A stretch of DNA of 64,000 nt from Candidatus Dadabacteria bacterium (GTDB taxonomy: Bacteria > Desulfobacterota_D > UBA1144 > Nemesobacterales > Nemesobacteraceae). Location of the stretch: contig OX638332.1 of assembly GCA_951812735.1 (NCBI GenBank), forward strand, positions 206,508-270,507, written 5' to 3'. Below, piece after piece: positions 17,640-26,133 of the stretch. Made by a program: the position numbers and the translations under genes. Within the stretch, counting starts at the first letter, position 1. The number at the start of each line of letters is the position of its first letter. Under the pieces are notes generated by a model that worked only from the letters and a program-made list of their open reading frames with translations, had not been told where the DNA came from and made no database searches.

Positions 17640-17785
17640 CGCAATTAAAATACTCTTATGCGCAACTAGAGCATGTCTTTACGCAATCAGATGGCATTTA
17701 TGCGCAACTAAAATGCTGTTAGATGTAATTAAAGCATGTTTTTGCGCAATTATCAACATTTATGCGCAAATTAGATTGTTTTTGA
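17640..17785. repeat. Seven imperfect 21-bp tandem repeats upstream of the fic-lutABC operon
   Basis: The core CGCAA recurs at 17640, 17661, 17682, 17703, (as TGTAA) 17724, 17745 and 17765, so the period is exactly 21 bp five times and 20 bp once. A second conserved block, close to CATGTTTATG, fills the end of each unit. There are no unique spacers, so this is not CRISPR. Two helical turns per unit puts each core on the same face of the DNA, as expected for a multi-site operator. It sits 30 bp upstream of the HTH/Fic start and within the 306-bp gap to the divergent HIT gene, so it could serve both. No gene is seen in this gap apart from a possible 20-codon frame at its right end (17900). Confidence 0.85.
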
Positions 17786-17915
17786 GGGATGATCGTCTAC
17801 TGATCTTGTCAGTTCAAAGCCGCCTATTTTTTATAAATCCATTCATTCTATAGATTAAAAACCCCCGGCGAAAGATTTTTTGACATCATAGAGGAGTTAA
17901 TGGACAATCACAAAC

Positions 17916-18257
17916 ATGAGCACAATTTTCACACAGATAATAAACCGAGAAATTCCAGCTGACATAGTATACGAAGACGAGTTCTGTCTAGCCTTCAGGG
18001 ATATAAACCCCCAAGCTCCCGTTCATGTTCTTTTGATACCGAAAAAAGAAATAGTCTCAATGGCGACTGCTGAGACCGAGGATCAGGCAATCCTGGGACA
18101 TCTTATGGTTAAGGCTTCGGAGATAGCTTCAATGCTGGAGCTCAGCGAGAGTGGATACAGGCTTGTTGTGAACACGAACGAAGACGCGGGACAAAGCGTT
18201 TATCACCTGCACATACACATTCTCGGCGGAAGGAAACTCACTTGGCCTCCCGGATAA
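17916..18257 (+). CDS. HIT-family nucleotide-binding hydrolase
   Basis: 113 residues, the normal size of the bacterial HinT-like group. The N terminus has CLAFRDINPQAPVHVLLIPK and the histidine triad HLHIH (His97, His99, His101) is followed by LGGRKLTWPPG, as in HinT proteins that hydrolyse adenosine 5'-phosphoramidates and related nucleotides. It is alone on the plus strand between the divergent HTH/Fic gene and the convergent ileS. The nearest GAGGAG lies 19 bases upstream of this ATG and only three bases upstream of another ATG (17900), which opens a 20-codon frame in a different phase. Confidence 0.92.
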   Translation: MSTIFTQIINREIPADIVYEDEFCLAFRDINPQAPVHVLLIPKKEIVSMATAETEDQAILGHLMVKASEIASMLELSESGYRLVVNTNEDAGQSVYHLHIHILGGRKLTWPPG

Positions 18258-18305
18258 TTTCATATTGTTGGGGCTGTTACAGATTTATTGCCGCGTAAAA
18301 ACGCA

Positions 18306-21125
18306 CTAGAGCCCGAGCGCTAAGGCATCCCTTTCGCTGAGGAATCTTCCGTTTGACCTTTTCTTTACGGTTTTTCCCCTCTTCCAGGACCGCTCGCATC
18401 TTGGTTCCTGGGAAAGATCTATTAATTCCACGTGGATCTCGTCTCCTGCTGAGACCTCGAACCTGCTTACCCCGCAGAGGTCTTCAAGCTCCGGTTCGAA
18501 CTTCCTTATTTCGTCGTAAATATCCTCTTTTACTGTTACCGAAAGGGCTACATCAAGGGGGTTGTTCATCCCGCCCTCCCCTCGCGCATCTTCGAGGGCT
18601 TTGAGGCATAGTTTCCTTATATCCATAACATCGTTCCAGGTTTTATCGGTCTCAACCTTCTTAACGCGTGGGAATGTTTCAAGGTGTACGTTGGCGTCGT
18701 CATCTTTTCTCAGGGATTTATAAGCTTCAAATGAAGTGTGGACCAGTACTGGAGCGAGAAATTTTATAATTCCTTCGGCCACTTGGTACATAACCGTCTG
18801 GGCGCGTCTTCTTTTCCTGCTGTTTTTACTCTCGCAGTAAAGCCTGTCTTTTATGCACGCAAGGTAAATGGCGCTCATCTCGTCACAGCAAAAAGAGAAA
18901 ATAAGGTCACTTGCCTGTTTGTAGCGAAAACCCGAGTACGCATCCGCGGTTTCGTTCGCGAATCTGGTAAACTCGCAATACGCCCAGTGGTCAATCGAGT
19001 ATCTGTCCTCTTCTTCGAACTCGACGCTGTCTTGTTCTGGGTCGAAATCACTTAAGTTTCCGAGTAGAAACCGTATGGTATTCCTTATTTTTCTGTATTC
19101 GTCCGCCGCGACGTCGAAAAACTCCCAGTCGACCTTTATATCGTTTGAGTAGCTGAGCGAACTTACCCACCATCTGCATATATCCGCCCCGTATTTGCTC
19201 AGTATATCTTCAACTTCAATTGCGTTGCCGCCGGATTTGCTCATTTTCCTGCCCCGGGCGTCCACCATGAACCCATGGGTAAAAAGCGCGCGGAAGGGAG
19301 GCTCTCCGGTCGCTCCCAAGGCTACAAGAAGCGAGGACTGAAACCACCCCCTGTGCTGATCCGAACCCTCAAGGTACATATCCGCCGGGTATCCAAGATC
19401 CCTTGCGTTAAGAACGGAATTCCACGAAGAGCCCGACTCAAACCATACGTCAAAGACGTCACCGCCCTTTAAAAGACCCTCTATGTCCTCTTTTGATTCA
19501 AGCCAGGGCGGGGTTTCCGGGTCATTTTGCGGATCGTAGTTATCAAGAAGTTCATGCGGTTCGGAGAAAAACCACACGTCAGAACCTTTTTCTCTTATTT
19601 TTTCTGCAACGGCGAGAACCATTTTCACCGTCATAACCGCCCTTCCCTCTCTGTCCGTAAAATATGGAAGCGGAAGTCCCCATGATCTCTGTCTTGATAT
19701 ACACCAGTCGGGTCTTGATTCAAGCATTCCGCCGAGGCGGCTTCTGCCCCAGTCAGGATAGAAATCAACATTTTTCCCAACAGCGTCAATGGCGATTTCT
19801 CTCAGTGTTTTTTCGGTCTCGCCAAACGGCTTGTCCATGTGTATGAACCACTGATCCGTTGCCCTGAATATGGTAGGCGTCTTGCTTCGCCAGTCATGCG
19901 GATAGCTATGGACGTAGGGTTCTGAATGAAAGAGGTTTCCGGTGTCGGAGAGTCTTTGTGTTATTATTTCATTGCTTTCCCAGACCCCTTTTCCTCTTAT
20001 CCACTCAGGTACCGTATCATCAAAACTACCGTCTTCTCTAACGGGGCAGTAAATATCAAGTCCTTCCTGAAGACCGGTTCTGTAGTCTTCATCGCCGTGA
20101 CCAGGGGCCGTGTGGACACACCCGGTGCCGGTTGAGAAAGTCACGTAATCGGCCGTGACCAGAACTGATTTTCTGTCAATAAACGGGTGGATGCACGATA
20201 CGCCATGTTCTGAGAATTCTTCTCCCAAGCAGGAGCCGACTTTCTCGTAATCTTCTCTTCCGGATTTACTGAAAACTTCTTCGCAAAGCGCCTCACCAAC
20301 AATGAGATTCTTACCCTCTGGGGATCTGTATAAGCCGTATCTGCCCTTCGGCGCCACGGCAACGGCCAGATTCGCCGGAAGTGTCCAGGGCGTTGTGGTC
20401 CATATTATGAGGTATACCTTTTCTTCCTGCCCCACGTTAAGGGACGGGGGCAGCGCCGACGGGTCATCGATTTCAAACAGCACGTAAACGCTTTTATCTT
20501 CTCTTTCGTGGTATTCAAGCTCAGCCTCGGCAAGGGCGGTGCGGTTTTCGATTGACCAGTGAACAGGCTTCAGATCCCTGTAGACGAGTCCTTTTTCAAG
20601 CAGTTTTGAGAACGCTTCCAGCACTCCGGCTTCATAATCGGGAGTCATGGTCAGATAGGGTTTTTCGTAGTCTCCAATTGTGCCGAGACGGATCATCTGC
20701 TTTGATTGTGTTTTTACGTATTTTCTCGCGTATTTGCTGCAGTTGCGTCTGATTGAGAGTGCCGGCATGGAAGCCGCGTCTTCTCCGAGTTCCTTTAAGA
20801 CCTTGTGCTCTATCGGAAGACCGTGGCAATCCCAGCCGGGAACAAACTCCACGTTGAATCCTTCCATTATCTTTGATCTTACGACCAAGTCTTTCAGGAC
20901 CTTATTAAGCAGGTGCCCCAGATGAATGGGGCCGTTAGCGTAAGGGGGCCCATCGTGGAAAAGGAATTTTTCGCGATCGCGGTTCTTCTCGCGGATTTTT
21001 ATGAAGAGGTTTTCCTTCTTCCAGGATTTCTGGATTATAGGCTCTTTCTGCTGCAGGTTGGCCTTCATCGGGAAATTGGTTCTGGGAAGGTTAAGGGTGT
21101 CTTTGTAGTTTATTTTTTCCTGCAT
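18306..21125 (-). CDS. ileS: Isoleucyl-tRNA synthetase with degraded C-terminal zinc ribbon
   Basis: Charges tRNA-Ile. 939 residues with the class I signatures PPYANGPIHLGH near 60-72 (HIGH type) and KMSKSGGN near 624, the editing-domain TTPWTLPANLAV near 243 and the isoleucine-binding GSDQHRGWFQSS near 585. The usual C-terminal zinc ribbon (two CxxC pairs) is reduced to CERSW at Cys910, with Ser913 where the second Cys should be and no second pair (SERDALAL instead). Its start is preceded, 80 bases upstream, by a hypothetical gene rather than ribF, and lspA is not downstream. Confidence 0.96.
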   Translation of the reverse strand: MQEKINYKDTLNLPRTNFPMKANLQQKEPIIQKSWKKENLFIKIREKNRDREKFLFHDGPPYANGPIHLGHLLNKVLKDLVVRSKIMEGFNVEFVPGWDCHGLPIEHKVLKELGEDAASMPALSIRRNCSKYARKYVKTQSKQMIRLGTIGDYEKPYLTMTPDYEAGVLEAFSKLLEKGLVYRDLKPVHWSIENRTALAEAELEYHEREDKSVYVLFEIDDPSALPPSLNVGQEEKVYLIIWTTTPWTLPANLAVAVAPKGRYGLYRSPEGKNLIVGEALCEEVFSKSGREDYEKVGSCLGEEFSEHGVSCIHPFIDRKSVLVTADYVTFSTGTGCVHTAPGHGDEDYRTGLQEGLDIYCPVREDGSFDDTVPEWIRGKGVWESNEIITQRLSDTGNLFHSEPYVHSYPHDWRSKTPTIFRATDQWFIHMDKPFGETEKTLREIAIDAVGKNVDFYPDWGRSRLGGMLESRPDWCISRQRSWGLPLPYFTDREGRAVMTVKMVLAVAEKIREKGSDVWFFSEPHELLDNYDPQNDPETPPWLESKEDIEGLLKGGDVFDVWFESGSSWNSVLNARDLGYPADMYLEGSDQHRGWFQSSLLVALGATGEPPFRALFTHGFMVDARGRKMSKSGGNAIEVEDILSKYGADICRWWVSSLSYSNDIKVDWEFFDVAADEYRKIRNTIRFLLGNLSDFDPEQDSVEFEEEDRYSIDHWAYCEFTRFANETADAYSGFRYKQASDLIFSFCCDEMSAIYLACIKDRLYCESKNSRKRRRAQTVMYQVAEGIIKFLAPVLVHTSFEAYKSLRKDDDANVHLETFPRVKKVETDKTWNDVMDIRKLCLKALEDARGEGGMNNPLDVALSVTVKEDIYDEIRKFEPELEDLCGVSRFEVSAGDEIHVELIDLSQEPRCERSWKRGKTVKKRSNGRFLSERDALALGL

Positions 21126-21205
21126 TTTTATTTGACTGAAGTGTTTGCGTCTGCGCTGCGGTTCGGGAATTCGGGATTTCCGGTCAGCTCTTCCTGCTTC
21201 GATTA

Positions 21206-21541
21206 TCAGACGTCATCGAAAAAAGATTCGAATTCTTCAAGCAGAGCATTTGAAAACTCTACCCATTCTTCCCATTCGTCCATGTAGTCTCTTGATTCAT
21301 CAACTTTTTTCTTGACGATTATCCCGTTGTTGAATTTTTCCACAAGAAAATACCCGACTTTTTGGAGTTTTTTTTCAAGTATTGAGGAATACTTGTGGAG
21401 GATGAGTATTTTTTCCTCTTCGGCCTCTCTGTATTCTGCAATGAAATAGCCGTTATTCTGGGGTGAAGGCATATCCATTGTTACATGCTTGAACATAGTT
21501 GGATTTATATTCTCAGCCTTCATTGATATATAGAGTTCCAT
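21206..21541 (-). CDS. Hypothetical protein with acidic C terminus, upstream of ileS
   Basis: 111 residues from the ATG at 21541, which has GGAG eight bases before it. The frame opens ten codons earlier at a TTG. No family is recognised. The middle alternates strands and helices (FIAEYREAEEEKILILHKYS, KLQKVGYFLVEKF), and the last 35 residues are very acidic and aromatic (DYMDEWEEW, EEFESFFDDV). There is no signal peptide or membrane segment. It lies 80 bases upstream of ileS on the same strand and may share its transcript. The acidic tail could mimic nucleic acid or bind a basic partner, but this is speculation. Confidence 0.65.
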   Translation of the reverse strand: MELYISMKAENINPTMFKHVTMDMPSPQNNGYFIAEYREAEEEKILILHKYSSILEKKLQKVGYFLVEKFNNGIIVKKKVDESRDYMDEWEEWVEFSNALLEEFESFFDDV

Positions 21542-21593
21542 TCTTATCTCCGCCAAAGGGAAATTGTACAATATTTTTCGAATAATTTCTTGG

Positions 21594-21680
21594 GACCTAG
21601 GTCTATGTTTGTTAATGTAGTATTCGGGTTCATGGGAGAATCATAACTAAGTCTAAAATTTGCTTGCCCTATACGCGTAT
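21594..21680. promoter_or_regulatory. Intergenic region with two perfect 10-bp palindromes
   Basis: The 254-bp spacer between the divergent hypothetical gene and the K+ channel gene holds GACCTAGGTC at 21594-21603 and ATACGCGTAT at 21671-21680, both perfectly palindromic. They may be regulator sites. AT-rich hexamers resembling promoter elements follow at 21686-21710, but no single promoter is convincing. The channel gene has a good GGGAGAAG ribosome site. Confidence 0.3.
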
Positions 21681-21795
21681 TTTTGGTTTATTCTATTTAG
21701 TTTAGTATCGTAGAGATTTTAAAGATAATCTTAAAAACAGAAACCGCCGGGACTGGTCTCTCCGTGGTTTAATCTCAGATTTTTGGGAGAAGAAC

Positions 21796-22476
21796 ATGGA
21801 CAGTAAAAGTAATTTAAATACATCAGAGAGAATCTTACGCCTTCTTGAAAGCTACAGGATGTTCAACTTCATGTGCGCATTATTGATTCTGCTGATTCTT
21901 ACGGCCGTTTTGGAAGGCTATCACTACGCGCATTCGCTGCTAAGCACTTTTGGCATGCTTGTATTTATCGCTGGCGGTTACGCGGCGTGTACAAGCAGAA
22001 GATCATTAAAGATACTGCTGGCCCTCGCCGTACCGTGGCTACTTTGCGAATGGTTTTTTCCGCACAGCATGCTTGTTTATGTGAGTTTCTTCTTCTTTTT
22101 TTACTTGATTGTGCTTCTGGTCAGGATGGTCATCAACTCAGATGAAATAACGTCAAACACCCTGTACGGGGCAGTCTGCATTTATCTTCTACTCGGACTT
22201 ATGTGGGCTACATTATATGGATTTATCAACGAAATTTTTCCCGGGTCTATTTTCTCAGGCATGCTCCCGGACGCATACCACCACCACAAGGAGATAAATG
22301 AATTTATTTACTTCAGTTACACGACGTTAACGACCTTAGGATATGGAGATATAACGTCTGTAACTCCTGTGGGAAGACTAATGGCTGTTTTTGAGGCAAT
22401 GACCGGGCAGCTTTTCCTCGCCTTCCTTGTCGCGAGGCTTATATGCGTTTATTCGTTTAAGTATATAAATAAGTAA
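21796..22476 (+). CDS. Two-pore-domain-type potassium channel family protein
   Basis: 226 residues with about six hydrophobic segments, the last two forming an Ion_trans_2 pore module. The selectivity filter is TTLGYGD (about residues 178-184), flanked by a pore helix (INEFIYFSYTTL) and the inner helix GQLFLAFLVARLICVY. This predicts a K+-selective inner-membrane channel. The four N-terminal segments do not show the regular arginines of a voltage sensor. There is no cytoplasmic RCK domain. Good GGGAGAAG ribosome site. It is followed after 70 bases by the DUF547 gene on the same strand. Confidence 0.88.
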   Translation: MDSKSNLNTSERILRLLESYRMFNFMCALLILLILTAVLEGYHYAHSLLSTFGMLVFIAGGYAACTSRRSLKILLALAVPWLLCEWFFPHSMLVYVSFFFFFYLIVLLVRMVINSDEITSNTLYGAVCIYLLLGLMWATLYGFINEIFPGSIFSGMLPDAYHHHKEINEFIYFSYTTLTTLGYGDITSVTPVGRLMAVFEAMTGQLFLAFLVARLICVYSFKYINK

Positions 22477-22546
22477 TTAGGGAATCTCCCGTTCACTCAG
22501 ATGCTTGAGGCGTTATGTGGTGAATGACTTGCTGTAGAACGCCCCT

Positions 22547-23437
22547 ATGGTACAACGAGAAAGTACAGTTCGCATTGAACCCGGATACAGAATGCAGGTG
22601 GGTTTTGTTGCCGTAATTATTATTGTCACAGTGCTGTTCGTCGGCAACGTAAATGCCGGACCCACCAAGTTGAAATCAATTTTGTTCTGGGAAACCAGCG
22701 ATGAAACCAGCGTAAAGCAGGTAGATCACGGCGCTTGGCAAGATATCCTGACCGCTTATCTGCGTACTACCACCGATAGTTCTGGTATTAACAAGTTTGA
22801 TTACGCTGCGCTTAAGGCAAACGCAAAGGACATCTCAAAGCTGGTCAAGTACCTAAACTACCTGCAGGGAGTTGATCCTAGGACCCATTCCCGGGCGGAA
22901 CAGAAAGCTTACTGGATCAATCTCTACAATGCCCTGACGGTGAAGGTGGTAGTGGACGCTTTCCCGGTTGATTCCATACGCGACATATGCAGAAACCGCG
23001 CTCTGGGTTCGGAATGCTCAGGTCCTTGGAATGAAGTCCATGCCAAGGTAGCCGGTCAGGATTTGACTTTGGACGATATAGAGAATGATATTCTTCGCCC
23101 TATCTGGAAGGATAACCTTATTCATTACGGTTTGAGTTGCGCCAGTTACAGCTGTCCTGATCTTTGCGAGACAGCATTTACGGCTAAAAACACCGACACA
23201 CTGCTCGATACCGGTGCACGTAGGTACATAAACCACAACCGTGGGGTAGATTTTATGGAAGATGATTTTATCATCATTTCCAGTATCTACGATTGGTACG
23301 TGGAGGATTTTGGCAACAACAAGCAAGGCGTTATAAAACACCTCGCTCGTTACGCCGACAAAGGACTTGCAGAACGCTTGAAGAACTTCAATGGAGCAGT
23401 GGATTACGAATACGACTGGAGGCTTAACCGTCCCTAA
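22547..23437 (+). CDS. Secreted DUF547 protein
   Basis: 296 residues. A hydrophobic stretch at 18-36 ending GNVNAG looks like a signal peptide; starting at Met16 (position 22592) would give a more standard leader, so the start is uncertain. The DUF547 domain shows QKAYWINLYNALTVKVV near 123, LTLDDIENDILRPIW near 182, HYGLSCASYSCPDL near 202 and IYDWYVEDFG near 248, the family's conserved blocks with the paired cysteines. The biochemical function is unknown; some members resemble glutaredoxin- or protease-like folds, but I cannot assign one. A periplasmic location is inferred. Confidence 0.85.
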   Translation: MVQRESTVRIEPGYRMQVGFVAVIIIVTVLFVGNVNAGPTKLKSILFWETSDETSVKQVDHGAWQDILTAYLRTTTDSSGINKFDYAALKANAKDISKLVKYLNYLQGVDPRTHSRAEQKAYWINLYNALTVKVVVDAFPVDSIRDICRNRALGSECSGPWNEVHAKVAGQDLTLDDIENDILRPIWKDNLIHYGLSCASYSCPDLCETAFTAKNTDTLLDTGARRYINHNRGVDFMEDDFIIISSIYDWYVEDFGNNKQGVIKHLARYADKGLAERLKNFNGAVDYEYDWRLNRP

Positions 23438-23549
23438 TCCACAACTCTCTAGTTTTCCAGACGCAGTAATAAACTTAAGACCTTTTATCTTAGATCTAGA
23501 ACGAGTAACCGAGAGATACGCTGAAGATATCAGACGCCGTAAAACCTTT

Positions 23550-23580
23550 TTGAAATATTATTCAAACTACCTATTATAAT
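23550..23580 (+). promoter_or_regulatory. Sigma-70-like promoter of the transaldolase gene
   Basis: TTGAAA at 23550-23555 and a perfect TATAAT at 23575-23580, with a long 19-base spacer. The predicted start lies about 30 bases before the ATG at 23617 and upstream of a TAAGGAG ribosome site. Confidence 0.5.
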
Positions 23581-23616
23581 GGTCTGAGAGGATATTTCCC
23601 CTAAGGAGAAAAGATA

Positions 23617-24261
23617 ATGAAATTCTTTATAGATTCTGCGAATCTAGAGGAAATCAAAAGTGCCGCGGCTTTTGGAATAGTGGACGGGGTGACCACAAAC
23701 CCTTCCCTCGTATCCAAGGAAGGAAGCCAGGAGAGCTTTGAGGACCTGGTCAAGGAGATATGCGATATAGTAAAGGGTCCGGTGAGTGCGGAAGTACTCA
23801 GCACCGAGTACTCTGAGATGATCTCGGAAGGCAGAAAACTGGCGGGCATAGATGAGAATATAGTCGTCAAGCTCCCGATGACCGAAGACGGTGTAAAGGC
23901 CACGAAAACCCTCTCAGACGAGGGAATAAATGTTAACGTTACCCTTGTTTTTTCTCCTTCTCAGGCTCTTTTAGCCGCAAAAGCGGGAGCCGCTTACGTA
24001 AGTCCCTTTGTGGGAAGACTTGATGATGTATCGTCAAGTGGAATGGACCTTGTGCTTGATATCTGTGAGGTCTACGCGCACTACGCATACGAAACCGAAA
24101 TACTGGTCGCAAGCGTAAGGCATCCCATGCACATAGTGGAAGCCGCCAAGATGGGAGCCGATGTCGCCACTTTTCCCTACAGGGTGTTTACCCAGCTGTT
24201 CAAGCATCCTCTTACCGATATAGGCCTCGAGAGGTTTCTTAAGGACTGGGGGAAGAAGTAG
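23617..24261 (+). CDS. tal: Transaldolase / fructose-6-phosphate aldolase-like protein
   Basis: 214 residues, the short single-barrel transaldolase type (TalC/FSA/MipB group), catalysing dihydroxyacetone transfer in the non-oxidative pentose phosphate pathway. Motifs are [26 protein letters not shown], the Schiff-base Lys85 in [28 protein letters not shown] and SPFVGRLDD. Whether it acts as a transaldolase or an F6P aldolase cannot be told from these motifs. A TAAGGAG site precedes the ATG. Its last 23 bases overlap the end of tlyA on the other strand. Confidence 0.93.
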   Translation: MKFFIDSANLEEIKSAAAFGIVDGVTTNPSLVSKEGSQESFEDLVKEICDIVKGPVSAEVLSTEYSEMISEGRKLAGIDENIVVKLPMTEDGVKATKTLSDEGINVNVTLVFSPSQALLAAKAGAAYVSPFVGRLDDVSSSGMDLVLDICEVYAHYAYETEILVASVRHPMHIVEAAKMGADVATFPYRVFTQLFKHPLTDIGLERFLKDWGKK

Positions 24262-25006
24262 GCACGATCCAAGAGGCACAGACCAGAAACTCCCGGTTCC
24301 CCTTTGACCCTTTTATGGGAGATTCAATTATACTTTTAACTTTAAATCCTAATTCACTTAAATAAGACGTTATTTTGTCGTTAATTTCTTTTAGTTTATC
24401 CTCGTTTTTTACTATTCCCTTCGCTCCGACATCTTTTCTGCCTACTTCAAACTGGGGTTTTATGAGAGCGATAAGCGTCGCTTTGTCGGCGAGTACGGAG
24501 AGAGCAGGTTCTATTATCATTGTAAGTGAAATAAAAGAAACATCGATTGTGACTATCTCGACTTTTTCTCCAATGTCTTCAGCCTGCAGGTACCTGCAGT
24601 TTATCTTTTCCCTTACTATGACCCGTTTATCATTTCTGAGTTTCCAGTCAATCTGTCCGTGCCCAACATCAAAGGCGTAGACTTTTGATGCTCCGAAGTG
24701 CAGAAGGCAGTCAGTAAAGCCGCCGGTTGAAGCTCCTATGTCGAGGGCGATTTTTTCTCTTGCGTCTATACCGAATTCTGTTAAGGCCTTCTCAAGCTTA
24801 AGCCCTCCCCTGCTTACAAATCTCCTGGGGTCCTGTTCCACAATTACTTCGGAATCTTTTTTTACGGCTGTCCCCGGTTTCTCAACCTTTTTCCCGTCCA
24901 CACTAACCCGTCCCGACATTATAAGCGCTCGGGCTTGGTTTCCGCTTTGGGCCAGGTTTTTTTCAACAAGGAGGCTATCAAGCCTTGTTTTATTCTTCTC
25001 TTTCAC
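24239..25006 (-). CDS. tlyA: TlyA-family rRNA methyltransferase (S4 + FtsJ domains)
   Basis: 255 residues. An N-terminal S4 RNA-binding domain ([22 protein letters not shown]) is followed by an FtsJ-type methyltransferase with the SAM loop [16 protein letters not shown] near residue 92 and the catalytic-region [12 protein letters not shown] near 178. TlyA proteins 2'-O-methylate rRNA cytidines. Its start lies inside the last codons of ispA (17-base overlap), and its end overlaps the convergent transaldolase gene. tlyA next to xseB-ispA is a common arrangement in bacteria. Confidence 0.93.
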   Translation of the reverse strand: MKEKNKTRLDSLLVEKNLAQSGNQARALIMSGRVSVDGKKVEKPGTAVKKDSEVIVEQDPRRFVSRGGLKLEKALTEFGIDAREKIALDIGASTGGFTDCLLHFGASKVYAFDVGHGQIDWKLRNDKRVIVREKINCRYLQAEDIGEKVEIVTIDVSFISLTMIIEPALSVLADKATLIALIKPQFEVGRKDVGAKGIVKNEDKLKEINDKITSYLSELGFKVKSIIESPIKGSKGNREFLVCASWIVPTSSPSP

Positions 25007-25883
25007 GCAACCAGACAGCTATTTCTCTTAGAGGGTTCGGGTCTTTTGGAAAACTCTCAAGCTCGACTACGGCTTGGCTTGTAAGTTCAGAAACCTTGGC
25101 TTTTGATGCTTGAATTCCCATAACCGATACGTAGGTATGTTTTTTCGCTCCGGTTTTCTCTGTTGATTCCTGAGTCGTGTCATCACTTCCTGTAACATCC
25201 AGGATGTCATCTTTTATCTGAAAGGCGATACCTATTTTTTCCGAATAGGATTTAAGTCTTAAGAGTTCCCCCTCCCCCGCTCCTGCAAGCATTGCCCCGC
25301 TAAGAACAGAGGCCTCGATCATTTTTGCCGTCTTCATCAGATAGGTATTCGAGATATCTTTAACTGACAGATGTTCGCCCTCATCCATTTCAAGGTCAAA
25401 TGCTTGTCCCAGAACCATTCCCCTTGATCCCGCTGCCTCTGAAATAACTGAAACCACGCGCAATATAAGTTCCGGAGATGTACCCTCCTCGAGGAGTTTT
25501 TCCGTCATCAGACTGAAGGCATCGGTTAAAAGAGCGTCTCCTGCCAAGGTGGCCATGGCTTCTCCGAACACCTTGTGGTTTGTCGGTTTTCCTCTTCTGG
25601 TATCGTCATCATCCATTGAGGGCAGGTCATCGTGGATTATGGAATAGGTATGGATCATTTCAACGGCGCAGGCCGCGGGCAGAGCGTTTTTATGGCTTCC
25701 GCATATAAGTTCCGAGGCCGCAAGGCAGAGAACGGGTCTTAACCTTTTTCCACCCGGATGGATGCTGTAGACAATTGATTGATGGAGTTTTGTTTCGGCC
25801 TCGTCCGGTGGGAGGTATTCCCGCAGGGTGCGATCAACTACCTCTTTTCTTTTGTCGAGATAATCTCTTATATCAAAACTCAT
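24990..25883 (-). CDS. ispA: Farnesyl/geranyl diphosphate synthase (polyprenyl synthetase)
   Basis: 297 residues of the all-helical prenyltransferase fold. The first aspartate-rich motif is DDLPSMDDDD near residue 84 and the second is QIKDDILD near 222, with GGKRLRPVL near 45 as the substrate-binding block. The two-residue spacing inside the first motif fits the bacterial FPP synthase type. It supplies precursors for undecaprenyl phosphate and quinones. Its ATG directly abuts the xseB TAA, and it overlaps tlyA downstream. Confidence 0.93.
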   Translation of the reverse strand: MSFDIRDYLDKRKEVVDRTLREYLPPDEAETKLHQSIVYSIHPGGKRLRPVLCLAASELICGSHKNALPAACAVEMIHTYSIIHDDLPSMDDDDTRRGKPTNHKVFGEAMATLAGDALLTDAFSLMTEKLLEEGTSPELILRVVSVISEAAGSRGMVLGQAFDLEMDEGEHLSVKDISNTYLMKTAKMIEASVLSGAMLAGAGEGELLRLKSYSEKIGIAFQIKDDILDVTGSDDTTQESTEKTGAKKHTYVSVMGIQASKAKVSELTSQAVVELESFPKDPNPLREIAVWLREREE

Positions 25884-26120
25884 TTACTGGTTTTCATCAC
25901 CGAAATCTTCAAGATCGAGAGTGCCGTCGTTTTTTTCCACTATAAGACTTATTTTCTTTTTTACGCTTTCAAGATTTAAGTAGCATTCCTTTATAAGGCT
26001 TGCTCCCCGCTCGAACTTTTCAATGGACTCATCAAGAGGCAGTTTCCCCGCTTCAAGCGTATCGACAATTTTCTTTATTTCATCGAGCAGGTTTTCGAAG
26101 GATTTCATCTCGGAACTCAT
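25884..26120 (-). CDS. xseB: Exodeoxyribonuclease VII small subunit
   Basis: 78 residues from the ATG at 26120, which has GGTGGAGAG just upstream; an earlier start eight codons up would overlap the antiporter gene. The sequence SFENLLDEIKKIVDTLEAGKL with PLDESIEKFERG is the XseB signature, a two-helix hairpin that binds XseA. XseA is not in the window. Between the antiporter gene and ispA on the same strand. Confidence 0.93.
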   Translation of the reverse strand: MSSEMKSFENLLDEIKKIVDTLEAGKLPLDESIEKFERGASLIKECYLNLESVKKKISLIVEKNDGTLDLEDFGDENQ

Positions 26121-26133
26121 CTTCTCTCCACCT

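Noticed and set aside
17640-17785. CRISPR array
   Set aside because: The units are tandem and imperfect with no unique spacers, and no cas genes are near.
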